Positions 17,543 through 25,867 of a stretch of 64,000 bases of DNA are shown here, piece by piece. A model generated the notes under the pieces. That model was not told the origin of the DNA and did not search any database. It saw only the letters and a list, made by a program, of their open reading frames with translations. Each line of letters opens with the position of its first letter. The first letter of the stretch is position 1. This DNA comes from Cryobacterium flavum (GTDB lineage Bacteria; Actinomycetota; Actinomycetes; Actinomycetales; Microbacteriaceae): assembly GCF_900103805.1 (NCBI RefSeq), contig NZ_FNIB01000010.1:49694-113693 (forward strand). The letters run 5' to 3'. Both the position numbers and the translations under genes were made by a program.

Positions 17543-18307
17543 GTGCCCACCACCACCAACACGCTGGTACTCGTACCGACCTATAACGAGGCCGAAAACA
17601 TCGCCTCGATCGTGGATCGACTGCGCTCCAGTGTGCCCGAGGTGCACATTTTGGTCGTCGACGACGCTTCGCCCGACGGCACCGGCACCCTCGCCGACGC
17701 GATCGCGGCTCGGGATTCCAGCGTTCACGTGCTGCACCGCACCGAGAAGACCGGCCTCGGCGCGGCGTACCTCGACGGCTTCGGCTGGGGCCTCGGCCGC
17801 GGCTATACCCGGTTGGTGCAGCTCGACGCGGACGGCTCCCACCTGCCGGAGCAACTCGCCACGCTGCTCGATGCCGCCGTCACGGCTGACGTCGTGATGG
17901 GCTCACGCTGGGTTCCCGGCGGGGCCATCGAGAATTGGCCCTGGCACCGGCGCGCACTCTCCCGCGGCGGCTCCTGGTATTCCCGTCTGCTGCTGCGGCT
18001 GCCGCAGCGCGACGCCACCGGCGGTTACCGGGTTTACTCGGCCAGGGCACTCGAGCGTATGGACCTCTCGAGCGTCGACAGCCTCGGCTACTGCTTTCAG
18101 ATTGAGATGCTGCTGCACGCGGTGCGCGCCAACCTGCGCGTCGTCGAGGTGCCGATCACCTTCGTCGAGCGGGTACGCGGATCGTCGAAGATGAGTCCAC
18201 GCATCGCCATTGAGGCGATGGCTCGGGTCACTCTGTGGGGCGTGACCGGAATGGGCATCAGCCGGTCCGGCGCGCGGGAGGCCGCCGCGGCCGCACGCGG
18301 AGCCTGA
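17543..18307 (+). CDS. Polyprenol monophosphomannose synthase (Ppm1/DPM1-like)
   Basis: Transfers mannose from GDP-mannose to polyprenyl phosphate, giving the donor for membrane mannosyltransferases. The 254-residue GT2 enzyme has VLVPTYNEAENI (near residue 9), VVDDASPDGT (near 38), LVQLDADGSHLPEQ (the DXD site, near 92), GSRWVPGG (near 117) and FVERVRGSSKMS (near 208), a pattern highly characteristic of DPM1/Ppm1. There is no C-terminal membrane domain, as in the two-gene form of this system. It is co-transcribed with the membrane glycosyltransferase upstream. Confidence 0.9.
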   Translation: MPTTTNTLVLVPTYNEAENIASIVDRLRSSVPEVHILVVDDASPDGTGTLADAIAARDSSVHVLHRTEKTGLGAAYLDGFGWGLGRGYTRLVQLDADGSHLPEQLATLLDAAVTADVVMGSRWVPGGAIENWPWHRRALSRGGSWYSRLLLRLPQRDATGGYRVYSARALERMDLSSVDSLGYCFQIEMLLHAVRANLRVVEVPITFVERVRGSSKMSPRIAIEAMARVTLWGVTGMGISRSGAREAAAAARGA

Positions 18308-18330
18308 ATCGGAAACATTTCGGGTGTTTG

Positions 18331-18393
18331 AGTCAATTTGACTATATGATGGATCCAGCAGTTAAAGTCACACTGACCTTTACGACTGGATCC
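18331..18393. promoter_or_regulatory. Operator/promoter region of nrtR with nested inverted repeats
   Basis: Directly before nrtR (GTG 18396) lie three dyads: AGTCAATTTGACT (18331-18343, perfect around its central base), GGATCCAG/CTGGATCC (18351-18358 and 18386-18393, perfect), and inside the latter TAAAGTCACACTGACCTTTA (18363-18382, imperfect, core GTCA-CAC-TGAC). TATGAT at 18346-18351 can serve as a -10. The region is AT-rich against its surroundings. Probable binding sites for NrtR itself, an autoregulator in other bacteria. Confidence 0.55.
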
Positions 18394-18395
18394 CC

Positions 18396-19115
18396 GTGCT
18401 GGAGCACCACCTGACCGAGAAGAGCCTGCTGGAACGCGGCAGCGCGCAGGCGACCCTGGCGGTTTCGACCGTGATCTTCGCCCTGCGCCCCGACGACGAG
18501 TCGGGCCTGAAGACACTCTGGCTCCCGCTCGTGCGCCGCACCCGCGACCCGCACCGAGATCTCTGGGCGCTGCCCGGCGGATGGCTGCCGGCCGACGAAG
18601 AGCTCGCAGCCGCTGCCGGTCGCACCCTGCGCGAAACCACGGACCTGTCGCCGCGCTACCTGGAGCAGTTGTACACGTTCGGCGATATCGACCGCTCCCC
18701 CGGCCTTCGCGTGGTCTCCGTCGTGTACTGGGCGCTGGTGCGTTCGGAGGTCGCGGAGCGAGCATCCGTTGGTGAAAACGTTCGTTGGTTTGCCGCGGAC
18801 CAGCTGCCGCCGCTGGCGTTCGACCACAACCGCATCGTGGAATACGCCCTCTGGCGGCTGCGCACGAAGGTCGAATACGCCCGCATCGCGCACGCCTTTC
18901 TCGGCGACACTTTCACCCTCGCCCAGCTGCGCGACGTGCACGAGGCCGTGCTTCAGAAGGCGCTCGACCCGGCCAACTTTCGTCGCTCGATGGAGTCGAG
19001 CGGCACCCTGATCAGCACCGATCAGCACGTGGCGGGTGCCCGCCACCGGCCCGCACGGCTTTACCGGTACGACGATCGGGCCAACGAGCACGACCCGCCG
19101 GGACCAACCCGCTAA
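18396..19115 (+). CDS. nrtR: NrtR: Nudix-domain transcriptional repressor of NAD synthesis
   Basis: NrtR proteins fuse an ADP-ribose-binding Nudix domain to a winged helix and repress NAD-synthesis genes. In this 239-residue protein the Nudix fold covers about residues 15-145, with LWALPGGWLPADEEL (near 50) followed by a degenerate Nudix box (AAAGRTLRETTDLS), as expected for a sensor that has lost hydrolysis. A winged-helix part follows (FTLAQLRDVHEAVLQKALDPANFRRS, near 170-195). It stands immediately before nadA-nadB-nadC, the classical genomic context. The start is GTG at 18396; in-frame sequence upstream is closed by a TAA at 18363, and no good ribosome site is seen. Confidence 0.85.
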   Translation: MLEHHLTEKSLLERGSAQATLAVSTVIFALRPDDESGLKTLWLPLVRRTRDPHRDLWALPGGWLPADEELAAAAGRTLRETTDLSPRYLEQLYTFGDIDRSPGLRVVSVVYWALVRSEVAERASVGENVRWFAADQLPPLAFDHNRIVEYALWRLRTKVEYARIAHAFLGDTFTLAQLRDVHEAVLQKALDPANFRRSMESSGTLISTDQHVAGARHRPARLYRYDDRANEHDPPGPTR

Positions 19116-19152
19116 CTCCCCCCACCCCTCTTCATTCTCAAGGAGCACGACC

Positions 19153-20463
19153 ATGACTATTCCTTCGGTCGAGACCACCATTCGTCTCATCGGCACCGGC
19201 AAAGCCGCCGGCAGCACGTGCAGTCCCGATCTGGCGACTGCGCCGTGGGAATTCGACGCCGGCACCCCCGGTTACGGCCCCGGCTCCTCGATGGGCGACG
19301 TGATTCCGGCCGGATCCCCCCGTCAGGGCGCCCTGCCGGAGCGCTACCGCACCGCCTCACCCGAGGAACTCAGCGCCCGCATCGTCGAGGCCAAGAACGT
19401 GCTCGGCGACTCGGTCGTGATTCTCGGCCATTTCTACCAGCGCGATGAGGTGCTGCGGCACGCCGATTTTGTGGGCGACAGCTTTCAGCTCGCCCAGGCC
19501 ACGCAGAGCCGCCCCGACGCGGCCGCGATCGTATTCTGCGGCGTGCACTTCATGGCTGAAACCGCCGACCTACTCTCCGGGCCCGATCAGGCCGTGATTC
19601 TGCCGAACCTGGCTGCCGGCTGCTCCATGGCAGACATGGCCGACATCGACTCGGTCACCGAGTGCTGGGAACAGCTCGAGGAGCTGTACGGCATCGGGGC
19701 GGATGCCTCCGGCCGGGTTCCGGTGATTCCGGTCACCTACATGAATTCCTCCGCCGCGCTCAAGGGCTTCTGCGGCGAGCACGGCGGCATCGTCTGCACC
19801 TCGTCGAACGCCAAGACCGTGCTGGAGTGGGCGTTCGAGCGCGGCCAGCGCGTTTTGTTCTTCCCCGACCAGCACCTCGGTCGCAACACCGCCAAGGCCA
19901 TGGGCGTGCCCCTGGAGCAGATGCCGATGTGGAACCCGACCAAACCGCTCGGCGGCAACACGGCTGCCGAACTCGACGAAGCCCGGGTCGTGCTCTGGCA
20001 CGGTTTCTGCAGCGTGCACCGCCGCTTCACCGTGCCGCAGATCGACGCCGCCCGCGCCGATCACCCCGGCGTGCGGGTCTTGGTGCACCCGGAATGCCCG
20101 ATGGCGGTCGTCGACGCTGCCGACTCGGCCGGTTCCACCGACTTCATCGCGAAAGCCATCGCCGCGGCCCCCGCCGGCACGACCTTCGCGATCGGCACCG
20201 AGATCAACCTCGTGAACCGGCTGGCTGCCCAGCACCCCGAGCACGAGATTTTCTGCCTCGACCCGGTGATCTGCCCCTGCTCCACCATGTACCGCATCCA
20301 CGCCGGCTACCTGGCCTGGGTGCTCGAAGCGCTCGTCGGCGGCGGCGAGGCACCGGGCGAAGTTCTCAACCAGATCACGGTGGCCTCCGATGTCGCCGGT
20401 AACGCCCGGGTGGCCCTCGAGCGGATGCTGGCGGCCCGGCCGCCGGTTCTGGTCGGCGCCTGA
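19153..20463 (+). CDS. nadA: Quinolinate synthase NadA
   Basis: Condenses iminoaspartate with dihydroxyacetone phosphate to quinolinate, using a [4Fe-4S] cluster. The start is ATG at 19153 with AGGAG 7 bases upstream. The 436-residue protein has ILGHFYQRDEVLRHADFVGD (near residue 92), the first cluster cysteine in NLAAGCSMADM (near 158), the second in VHPECP (near 315), and the third in CLDPVICPCSTMYRIH (near 375). An N-terminal extension of about 70 residues is common in actinobacterial NadA. The stop overlaps the nadB start (TGATG). Confidence 0.95.
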   Translation: MTIPSVETTIRLIGTGKAAGSTCSPDLATAPWEFDAGTPGYGPGSSMGDVIPAGSPRQGALPERYRTASPEELSARIVEAKNVLGDSVVILGHFYQRDEVLRHADFVGDSFQLAQATQSRPDAAAIVFCGVHFMAETADLLSGPDQAVILPNLAAGCSMADMADIDSVTECWEQLEELYGIGADASGRVPVIPVTYMNSSAALKGFCGEHGGIVCTSSNAKTVLEWAFERGQRVLFFPDQHLGRNTAKAMGVPLEQMPMWNPTKPLGGNTAAELDEARVVLWHGFCSVHRRFTVPQIDAARADHPGVRVLVHPECPMAVVDAADSAGSTDFIAKAIAAAPAGTTFAIGTEINLVNRLAAQHPEHEIFCLDPVICPCSTMYRIHAGYLAWVLEALVGGGEAPGEVLNQITVASDVAGNARVALERMLAARPPVLVGA

Positions 20464-22124
20464 TGTCATCCGTTCTCGTCATCGGGAGCGGCCTCGGCGG
20501 CCTGCTGGCCGCTGTGCGCGCAGCGGATGCCGGGCACCGCGTGGTGCTCGTCACCAAGTCGGTGCTGCCGGAGAGTAATACCCGGTACGCGCAAGGCGGC
20601 ATCGCCGCTGCCCTGTTTCGTGACGACTCGGTGGACGCCCACGCGCTCGACACGCTGCGCGCCGGCGCCGGACTGTGCGACCCGGCTGCGGTGCGAGTGC
20701 TCTGCGAAGAGGGACCGGCGCGGGTGCGCGACCTCATTCGGTTCGGCGTGGACTTCGACCGCGACGAATCCGGGGTGGCTCGCGGACTGGAAGCTGCACA
20801 CTCGCGCTCCCGGGTCGTGCACGCCGGCGGTGACGCCACCGGCGCCGCGGTCGAAGCGGCGCTCGTCGCGACCGTTCGGCGCCGGGCCGCGATCGAGGTA
20901 TGGGAACACACCATGCTGGTCGACCTGCTGGTCGACGACGCCGGCGCAGCGAGCGGCGCCCGGGTACTCGGCCCCGACGGCGTGCAGCGCTCGCTCGAAG
21001 CCGACGCCGTGATTCTCGCCACCGGCGGTGCCGGCGCCCTCTATACGCACACCACCAACCCCGCGGTCGCCACCGGGGACGGCGTGGCGGCGGCGTGGCG
21101 GGCCGGGGCATCCGTTACCGATCTGGAGTTCTACCAGTTTCACCCCACCGCCCTCGCGGTGCCCGGCACGCCGCTCGTCTCGGAGGCGGTGCGCGGTGAA
21201 GGCGCCGTGCTCAGAAATCAGCTCGGCGAGCGCTTCATGCTGGCCGAGCACCCCGACGCCGAACTCGCCCCACGCGACGTCGTCGCCCGGGCCATCGCCC
21301 GCCAGATGGAACGGCAGGGCGGCGCCCCGGTGTTGTTCGACGCGACCGCGCTCGGCCGCGAGCTGCTCGAAAACCGGTTCCCCACTATCACTGCCGCCTG
21401 CCGTGCCGCGGGCCTGGACTGGGCGGTCGAAGCCATTCCGGTGGCCCCGGCCGCGCACTACTGGATGGGCGGCGTCGAAACGGATACCTGGGCTCGCACC
21501 ACCCGGCCCGGCCTGTTCGCCGTCGGCGAGGTTGCCCGCACCGGGGCGCACGGTGCCAACCGGCTCGCCTCCAACTCGCTGCTCGAGGCCGCCGTCTTCG
21601 CCGACCGCGCGGTGCGCGCGCTGGACCAGTCCTGGCCCACCGGCTCGGAAGGTCACGCCCACTCGCCGGTCTCTGCCTTCTCACACCATTTCGACAAGGC
21701 GATCCGCTCTGCGGATCTCTCCCACCCGTCGGTCGAGCCCGTCGAGACCGCCATAGGATCACCGTCAGCCGATCGAGCAACGCTGGTCGACCGCACAACA
21801 CTCCAGCAACTCCTCTGGCACTCCGCCGGGGTCCACCGCTCCGGCGCCGGCCTGGCCGCAGCCGCCGCCAACCTCGCCGAGTGGACAGCCCCCGACCCCG
21901 CCAGCACCGCGGTCGCCGCCCTCGAAGACCGCAACCTGCTCGACCTTGGCCGCCTGCTCGTGACCGCCGCCCTCGCCCGCGAGGAGTCGCGCGGCGCGCA
22001 CTACCGCTCCGACTTCGCCGAGACCCGGCCCGAATTGGCCCGCTCAGTCTCGCAAGCACGCAGCTCCCAGTCACGCCCGCAATCACTCGAACTCGTTCCG
22101 GCCCAGGAGGCCATCGCATGCTAA
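20463..22124 (+). CDS. nadB: L-aspartate oxidase NadB
   Basis: FAD enzyme making iminoaspartate for NadA. The N-terminal dinucleotide fold reads VLVIGSGLGGLLAAVRAA (near residue 4), followed by NTRYAQGGIAAAL (near 38), ATGGAGALYTHTTNP (near 188), HPTALAVPGTPLVSEAVRGEGA (near 228), and GLFAVGEVARTGAHGANRLASNSLLEA (near 350-376), all standard for NadB/SdhA-type flavoproteins. The 553 residues include an unusual linker (about 395-440) between the FAD domain and the C-terminal helical domain. That linker is encoded by inverted-repeat DNA containing a VEPVET-coding repeat. The last 7 bases overlap nadC. Confidence 0.94.
   Translation: MSSVLVIGSGLGGLLAAVRAADAGHRVVLVTKSVLPESNTRYAQGGIAAALFRDDSVDAHALDTLRAGAGLCDPAAVRVLCEEGPARVRDLIRFGVDFDRDESGVARGLEAAHSRSRVVHAGGDATGAAVEAALVATVRRRAAIEVWEHTMLVDLLVDDAGAASGARVLGPDGVQRSLEADAVILATGGAGALYTHTTNPAVATGDGVAAAWRAGASVTDLEFYQFHPTALAVPGTPLVSEAVRGEGAVLRNQLGERFMLAEHPDAELAPRDVVARAIARQMERQGGAPVLFDATALGRELLENRFPTITAACRAAGLDWAVEAIPVAPAAHYWMGGVETDTWARTTRPGLFAVGEVARTGAHGANRLASNSLLEAAVFADRAVRALDQSWPTGSEGHAHSPVSAFSHHFDKAIRSADLSHPSVEPVETAIGSPSADRATLVDRTTLQQLLWHSAGVHRSGAGLAAAAANLAEWTAPDPASTAVAALEDRNLLDLGRLLVTAALAREESRGAHYRSDFAETRPELARSVSQARSSQSRPQSLELVPAQEAIAC
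21731..21749. repeat. GGTCGAGCCCGTCGAGACC repeat inside nadB
   Basis: The reverse complement, GGTCTCGACGGGCTCGACC, matches a dyad repeat I know as scattered through genomes of Micrococcales and relatives and often read as VEPVET. It is preceded by GATCCGC-TCT-GCGGATC (21701-21717), a perfect 7-base hairpin, and by TTTCGACAAGGC at about 21690. The whole cluster adds an in-frame linker to NadB. Confidence 0.6.
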
Positions 22125-22996
22125 GCAATCACTCCATCAACGTTGTCGTGCAAGCCGCCCTCGACGAAGACGCCCCCTGGGGCGACCTCACCTCGGCCGT
22201 GCTCATCCCCGAGGATGCCGTCGCGACGGCCAGGCTCGAAGCCCGCGAACCCGGCGTGTACAGCGGCAGTGCCGTGTTCACCGCCGCCTTCGCCCTCACC
22301 GACCCCCGCATCGAGGTACGCCAGTTCGTCGCCGACGGTGACCACTTCGTCGCCGGCGCCACGCTGGCCGAGGTGACCGGCCCGGCCCGCGGCATCCTGC
22401 AGGCTGAACGTATCGGGCTCAACTTCGTGCAGCGGATGAGCGGAATCGCCACCCTGACCGCCCGGTACGTCGCCGAGACGGCCGGCACCAAGGCCCGCAT
22501 CGTCGACACCCGCAAGACCACGCCGGGCCTCCGCGCCCTGGAACGCGCGGCCGTGCGCGACGGCGGCGGCCACAACCACCGGTTCAGCCTGTCCGACACG
22601 GTGATGGCCAAGGACAACCACCTCGCCATCCTCGCCGCCGGGCCGCTCGGCCTCACCGAGGCACTGCGTGCCGTTCGCGCTCGTCTCTCGCACACCACCC
22701 ACTTCGAGGTAGAGGTCGACCGGCTGGACCAGATCGAAGGCGTGCTCGCTGCGGGCATCGACACGATCATGCTCGACAATTTCAGCCCGGAAGACCTGCG
22801 TACGGGCGTGCAGCAGGTCGCCGGTCGCGCCATCGTCGAAGCCAGCGGCGGAGTATCGCTCGAGACCGTACGCGACATTGCGGCATCCGGTGTCGATGTC
22901 ATCTCGGTCGGAGCACTCACGCACAGCGTGCACTCGCTCGACCTCGGCCTCGACGTGGCCATTCGGGTGAACACGCCGGCTGGGTTTGCTCTCTGA
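22118..22996 (+). CDS. nadC: Nicotinate-nucleotide pyrophosphorylase (carboxylating) NadC
   Basis: Turns quinolinate and PRPP into nicotinate mononucleotide. ATG 22118 follows CAGGAGG. The 292-residue protein has DLTSAVLIPEDA (near residue 23), ILQAERIGLNFVQRMSGIAT (near 92-110), VDTRKTTPGLRALER (near 128-142, PRPP and quinolinate contacts), GGGHNHRFSLSD (near 148), AKDNH (near 163) and IMLDNF (near 215). Third gene of the de novo NAD operon, overlapping nadB by 7 bases. Confidence 0.95.
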   Translation: MLSNHSINVVVQAALDEDAPWGDLTSAVLIPEDAVATARLEAREPGVYSGSAVFTAAFALTDPRIEVRQFVADGDHFVAGATLAEVTGPARGILQAERIGLNFVQRMSGIATLTARYVAETAGTKARIVDTRKTTPGLRALERAAVRDGGGHNHRFSLSDTVMAKDNHLAILAAGPLGLTEALRAVRARLSHTTHFEVEVDRLDQIEGVLAAGIDTIMLDNFSPEDLRTGVQQVAGRAIVEASGGVSLETVRDIAASGVDVISVGALTHSVHSLDLGLDVAIRVNTPAGFAL

Positions 22997-22999
22997 CCC

Positions 23000-24136
23000 A
23001 TGATTTACCTGGATAACGCCGCGACGACCCCGGTGCGCCGCGAGGCCCTCGAGGCCATGTGGCCGCACCTCACAAGCGGCTTCGGCAATCCATCGAGCCA
23101 CCACCAGGTCGGTGAGGCCGCCGCTGCCGCCCTGCTGGAGGCGCGCCGCAGCGTCGCCGCCTCGCTCGGCTGCCGGCCCGGCGAGGTCACGTTCACCAGC
23201 GGCGGCACCGAAAGCGACAATCTCGCGATCAAGGGCGTTGCCCTCGGCGCCCCGCGCGGCCGCCACATCGTGACCACTCCGATCGAGCACGAGGCTGTGC
23301 TCGACTCCTGCGACTACCTGCGGCGGCTGCACGGTTTCGAGATCACCCTGCTACCAGTGGATGCCGCCGGCCGCGTCGACCCCGCCGACCTGGCCCGCGC
23401 GCTCCGTTCCGACACGACCCTGGTCTCGGTGCACTACGCCAATAATGAGGTCGGTACCGTGCAGCCCGTGGCCGAACTGGCCGCTGTCGCGCAGGGTGTG
23501 CCGTTCCACACCGACGCGGTGCAGGCCGGCGGTTGGCTCGACCTGAACGTGACCACACTCGGCGTGGACGCGCTGAGCCTCTCCGGCCACAAGCTCGGCG
23601 CTCCCCCCGGCATCGGCGCGGTTTTTCTGCGCGGACGCCTTCCGATCGAACCGCTGCTGCACGGCGGCGGCCAGGAGCGCGGCAAACGCAGCGGCACCGA
23701 GAACGTCGCCGGAGCGGTCGCCCTCGCCGTCGCCCTGCGCCTGGCCGGTGAGGAGCGCGTACTCGCCGCCGCCCGCACCAGCACTCTTCGCGACGAGTTC
23801 ATCAGCACCGTGCTGCGCGACACGCCCTCGGCCCGGCTCACCGGCCACGCCACTGAACGGCTGCCGGGCACCGCGTCGTTCGTATTCCCGGGCACGAGCG
23901 GCGAGGCGGTGCTGCTCGAGCTTGAGCAGCACGGCATTGTCTGTTCGAGTGGGTCCGCCTGCGCGGCCGGCAGCAGCGAGCCCTCGCACGTTCTCACGGC
24001 CATGGGCCTCACGGCCGAGGTCGCTCACACTGCGGTGCGGTTCGCGCTGGGTGTTGGCACGAGCGCGGCGGACGCGGTCGAGGCGGCGGCATCCGTTCGT
24101 GCAGCGGTCGCTGCGGTCGCCAGCCTCGGTGCCTGA
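23000..24136 (+). CDS. Cysteine desulfurase (NifS/IscS-like, NadS role likely)
   Basis: PLP enzyme that releases sulfur from cysteine for Fe-S assembly. It has 378 residues: YLDNAATTPVRREA at the start, FTSGGTESDNLAIKG near residue 67, the PLP histidine in EHEAVLDS near 95, NNEVGTVQPV near 148, Schiff-base lysine in LSLSGHKLGAPPGIG near 198, and catalytic cysteine in SSGSACAAGSSEPSHVL near 318-325. It follows nadC by 3 bases. In other bacteria a dedicated desulfurase in this position (NadS) matures the NadA cluster; that role here is inference from position. Confidence 0.9.
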   Translation: MIYLDNAATTPVRREALEAMWPHLTSGFGNPSSHHQVGEAAAAALLEARRSVAASLGCRPGEVTFTSGGTESDNLAIKGVALGAPRGRHIVTTPIEHEAVLDSCDYLRRLHGFEITLLPVDAAGRVDPADLARALRSDTTLVSVHYANNEVGTVQPVAELAAVAQGVPFHTDAVQAGGWLDLNVTTLGVDALSLSGHKLGAPPGIGAVFLRGRLPIEPLLHGGGQERGKRSGTENVAGAVALAVALRLAGEERVLAAARTSTLRDEFISTVLRDTPSARLTGHATERLPGTASFVFPGTSGEAVLLELEQHGIVCSSGSACAAGSSEPSHVLTAMGLTAEVAHTAVRFALGVGTSAADAVEAAASVRAAVAAVASLGA

Positions 24137-24165
24137 CCCGCCTCCTGACAGCGTCGCTATGACCT

Positions 24166-24180
24166 GATAATGTCATGACA
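24166..24180 (+). promoter_or_regulatory. Promoter -10 and overlapping operator of the GntR-family inositol regulator
   Basis: GATAAT (24166-24171) with CTGACA (24145-24150) 15 bases upstream looks like a promoter. The perfect palindrome TGTCATGACA (24171-24180) overlaps the -10. It fits KGWCHTRACA, which I recall as the consensus for Corynebacterium IolR. The same decamer recurs before iolC (36298-36307), so autorepression is likely. Confidence 0.6.
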
Positions 24181-24217
24181 ACTAGCCAAAGCTCTTGGCT
24201 TGTCAGTGAGGTGTCAG

Positions 24218-24982
24218 GTGAGCGCGCAGGAAGAAAACGTCCTCCCTATGGGAATGTTCATGGATCTGGAGCGATCCGGGCCGATTCCCCTGTACTTTCA
24301 GGTTTCGCAGCGCATCGAAAAGGCCATCCTGAGCGGTGAACTGCCCGCCGGGTCACGGCTCGAGAACGAGGTCGCGCTCGGCCAGCGACTGGGCCTCAGC
24401 CGGCCCACCGTGCGCCGCGCCATCCAGGAAATCGTCGACAAGGGTCTGCTGGTACGTCGCCGCGGCATCGGCACCCAGGTCGTGCACGGCCAGGTCACCC
24501 GCAGAGTCGAGCTGACCAGCCTCTACGACGACCTCACCAACACGCACAAGGTGCCGTCCACCCACCTGCTCACGCTCGAATCCCAGCCAGCGGATGCGAA
24601 AACCGCCGAGCGTCTCGGCGTCGACGAGGGCAGCCCCACGTTGCACCTGCGCCGCGTGCGCCTGGCCGACGACGTGCCCGTCGCCGTAATGGAAAACTGG
24701 CTCCCAGCGGAATTCATCGGTATCGAGCCCACTGATCTCGTCGCCCACGGCCTCTACCAGGTGCTGCGTTCACGCGGCGTGACGATGCGGGTGGCCCGCC
24801 AGCACATCGGCGCCCGCAAGTCCACCGCCGAAGAGTCAGCGCTACTGGAGATCGAGAAGAGCTCAGCCCTGCTCACGATGGACCGCACGGCCTTCGATAA
24901 TTCGGGCCGCGCCGTTGAGTTCGGGCAGCACTGCTACCGCCCCGACCTCTACTCCTTCGAAGTGACCCTGGTCGAAAAATAG
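24218..24982 (+). CDS. GntR/HutC-family regulator, probable inositol-catabolism repressor
   Basis: The 254-residue protein has an N-terminal winged helix (about residues 15-80, with IPLYFQVSQRIEKAILSGEL, LGLSRPTVRRAIQEIVDKGL and RRRGIGTQV), then a UTRA effector-binding domain (about 95-250) containing SPTLHLRRVRLADDVPVAVMENWLP. GTG 24218 is chosen because GAGGTG precedes it by 5 bases; GTG 24206, TTG 24200 and ATG 24249 are alternatives. The position beside the inositol genes and the shared operator suggest that it represses iol transcription and itself. The inducer is unknown, probably an inositol breakdown product. Confidence 0.82.
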   Translation: MSAQEENVLPMGMFMDLERSGPIPLYFQVSQRIEKAILSGELPAGSRLENEVALGQRLGLSRPTVRRAIQEIVDKGLLVRRRGIGTQVVHGQVTRRVELTSLYDDLTNTHKVPSTHLLTLESQPADAKTAERLGVDEGSPTLHLRRVRLADDVPVAVMENWLPAEFIGIEPTDLVAHGLYQVLRSRGVTMRVARQHIGARKSTAEESALLEIEKSSALLTMDRTAFDNSGRAVEFGQHCYRPDLYSFEVTLVEK

Positions 24983-25011
24983 CCAGCGTTTCGGAAACCG
25001 TGCAACGAAGA

Positions 25012-25045
25012 CTGGCCGCCTGACCCCCCAAGGTCAGACGGCCAG
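25012..25045. terminator. Bidirectional hairpin terminator between gntR gene and ABC ATPase gene
   Basis: Arms CTGGCCGCCTGACC (25012-25025) and the near-complementary GGTCAGACGGCCAG (25032-25045), with one mismatch and a 6-base loop, followed by AATTCTTT on the plus strand. It ends both convergent units. Confidence 0.75.
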
Positions 25046-25069
25046 AATTCTTTGTGCAGCCAGCGTGGT

Positions 25070-25867
25070 TCAGGCGCGGGCGAGGTCGTGGGCGAGGGCG
25101 TCGAGTTCCGCTCCGCCAGCCATGAGCTTCGTCATCTCCTCGATGGTAATCTCGCTCTTCTTGAAGTCCCCCAGGCTGGTTCCGCGTTTGAGCAGCAGGA
25201 ACCGGTCACCGACGGGATAGGCGTGGTGCGGGTTATGCGTGATGAATACCACGCCAAGGCCGCGGTCGCGCGCCTGGGCGATGTATTTCAGCACAACGCC
25301 GGCCTGCTTGACGCCCAGAGCCGAGGTCGGCTCGTCGAGGATAACGACCTTCGCGCCGAAGTACACGGCTCGGGCGATGGCCACCGACTGGCGCTCACCA
25401 CCCGACAGGGTGCCGATGGGCTGGTCGACGTCGCGCAGGTCGATGCCCATCTTGGCCAGCTCTTCCTTGGTGATCCGGCGCATCCCCTTGACGTCCAGCT
25501 GGCTGAACGGACCAAAACCTCGGGTCAGCTCGGAGCCCAAAAAGAAGTTGCGCCAGACCGGCATGAGCGGAACTACGGCCAGGTCCTGATACACCGTCGC
25601 GATGCCCAGATCCAGGGCTTCACGCGGGCTGCCGAAGGTGCGCTCGACCCCATAAGCGAGGAGCTTGCCGTGGGTGTGCGCGTGGGCCCCGGACAGAATC
25701 TTGATGAACGTGGACTTGCCGGCACCGTTGTCCCCAAGAACGCAGAGGACCTCACCGACACCGACCGAGGCCGACACACCCTGCAGCGCCAGAATGGAAC
25801 CATAGGTCTTGCCGATGTCCCGAACTTCAAGAATCGGCGGGTCAGCGGATGCCTGTGCGTCTGTCAT
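25070..25867 (-). CDS. Sugar/polyol ABC transporter ATPase, single-domain FrcA type
   Basis: ATPase of a probable inositol importer. It has 265 residues: Walker [11 protein letters not shown] (near residue 44), Q-loop [10 protein letters not shown] (near 92), signature [14 protein letters not shown] (near 157), Walker [13 protein letters not shown] (near 178) and switch histidine [10 protein letters not shown] (near 212). Most ribose-class (CUT2) importers use a double-length ATPase of about 500 residues. This is the single-domain kind seen in fructose-type FrcA systems and must act as a homodimer. It overlaps the permease gene by 4 bases and is last in the minus-strand unit. Confidence 0.88.
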   Translation of the reverse strand: MTDAQASADPPILEVRDIGKTYGSILALQGVSASVGVGEVLCVLGDNGAGKSTFIKILSGAHAHTHGKLLAYGVERTFGSPREALDLGIATVYQDLAVVPLMPVWRNFFLGSELTRGFGPFSQLDVKGMRRITKEELAKMGIDLRDVDQPIGTLSGGERQSVAIARAVYFGAKVVILDEPTSALGVKQAGVVLKYIAQARDRGLGVVFITHNPHHAYPVGDRFLLLKRGTSLGDFKKSEITIEEMTKLMAGGAELDALAHDLARA

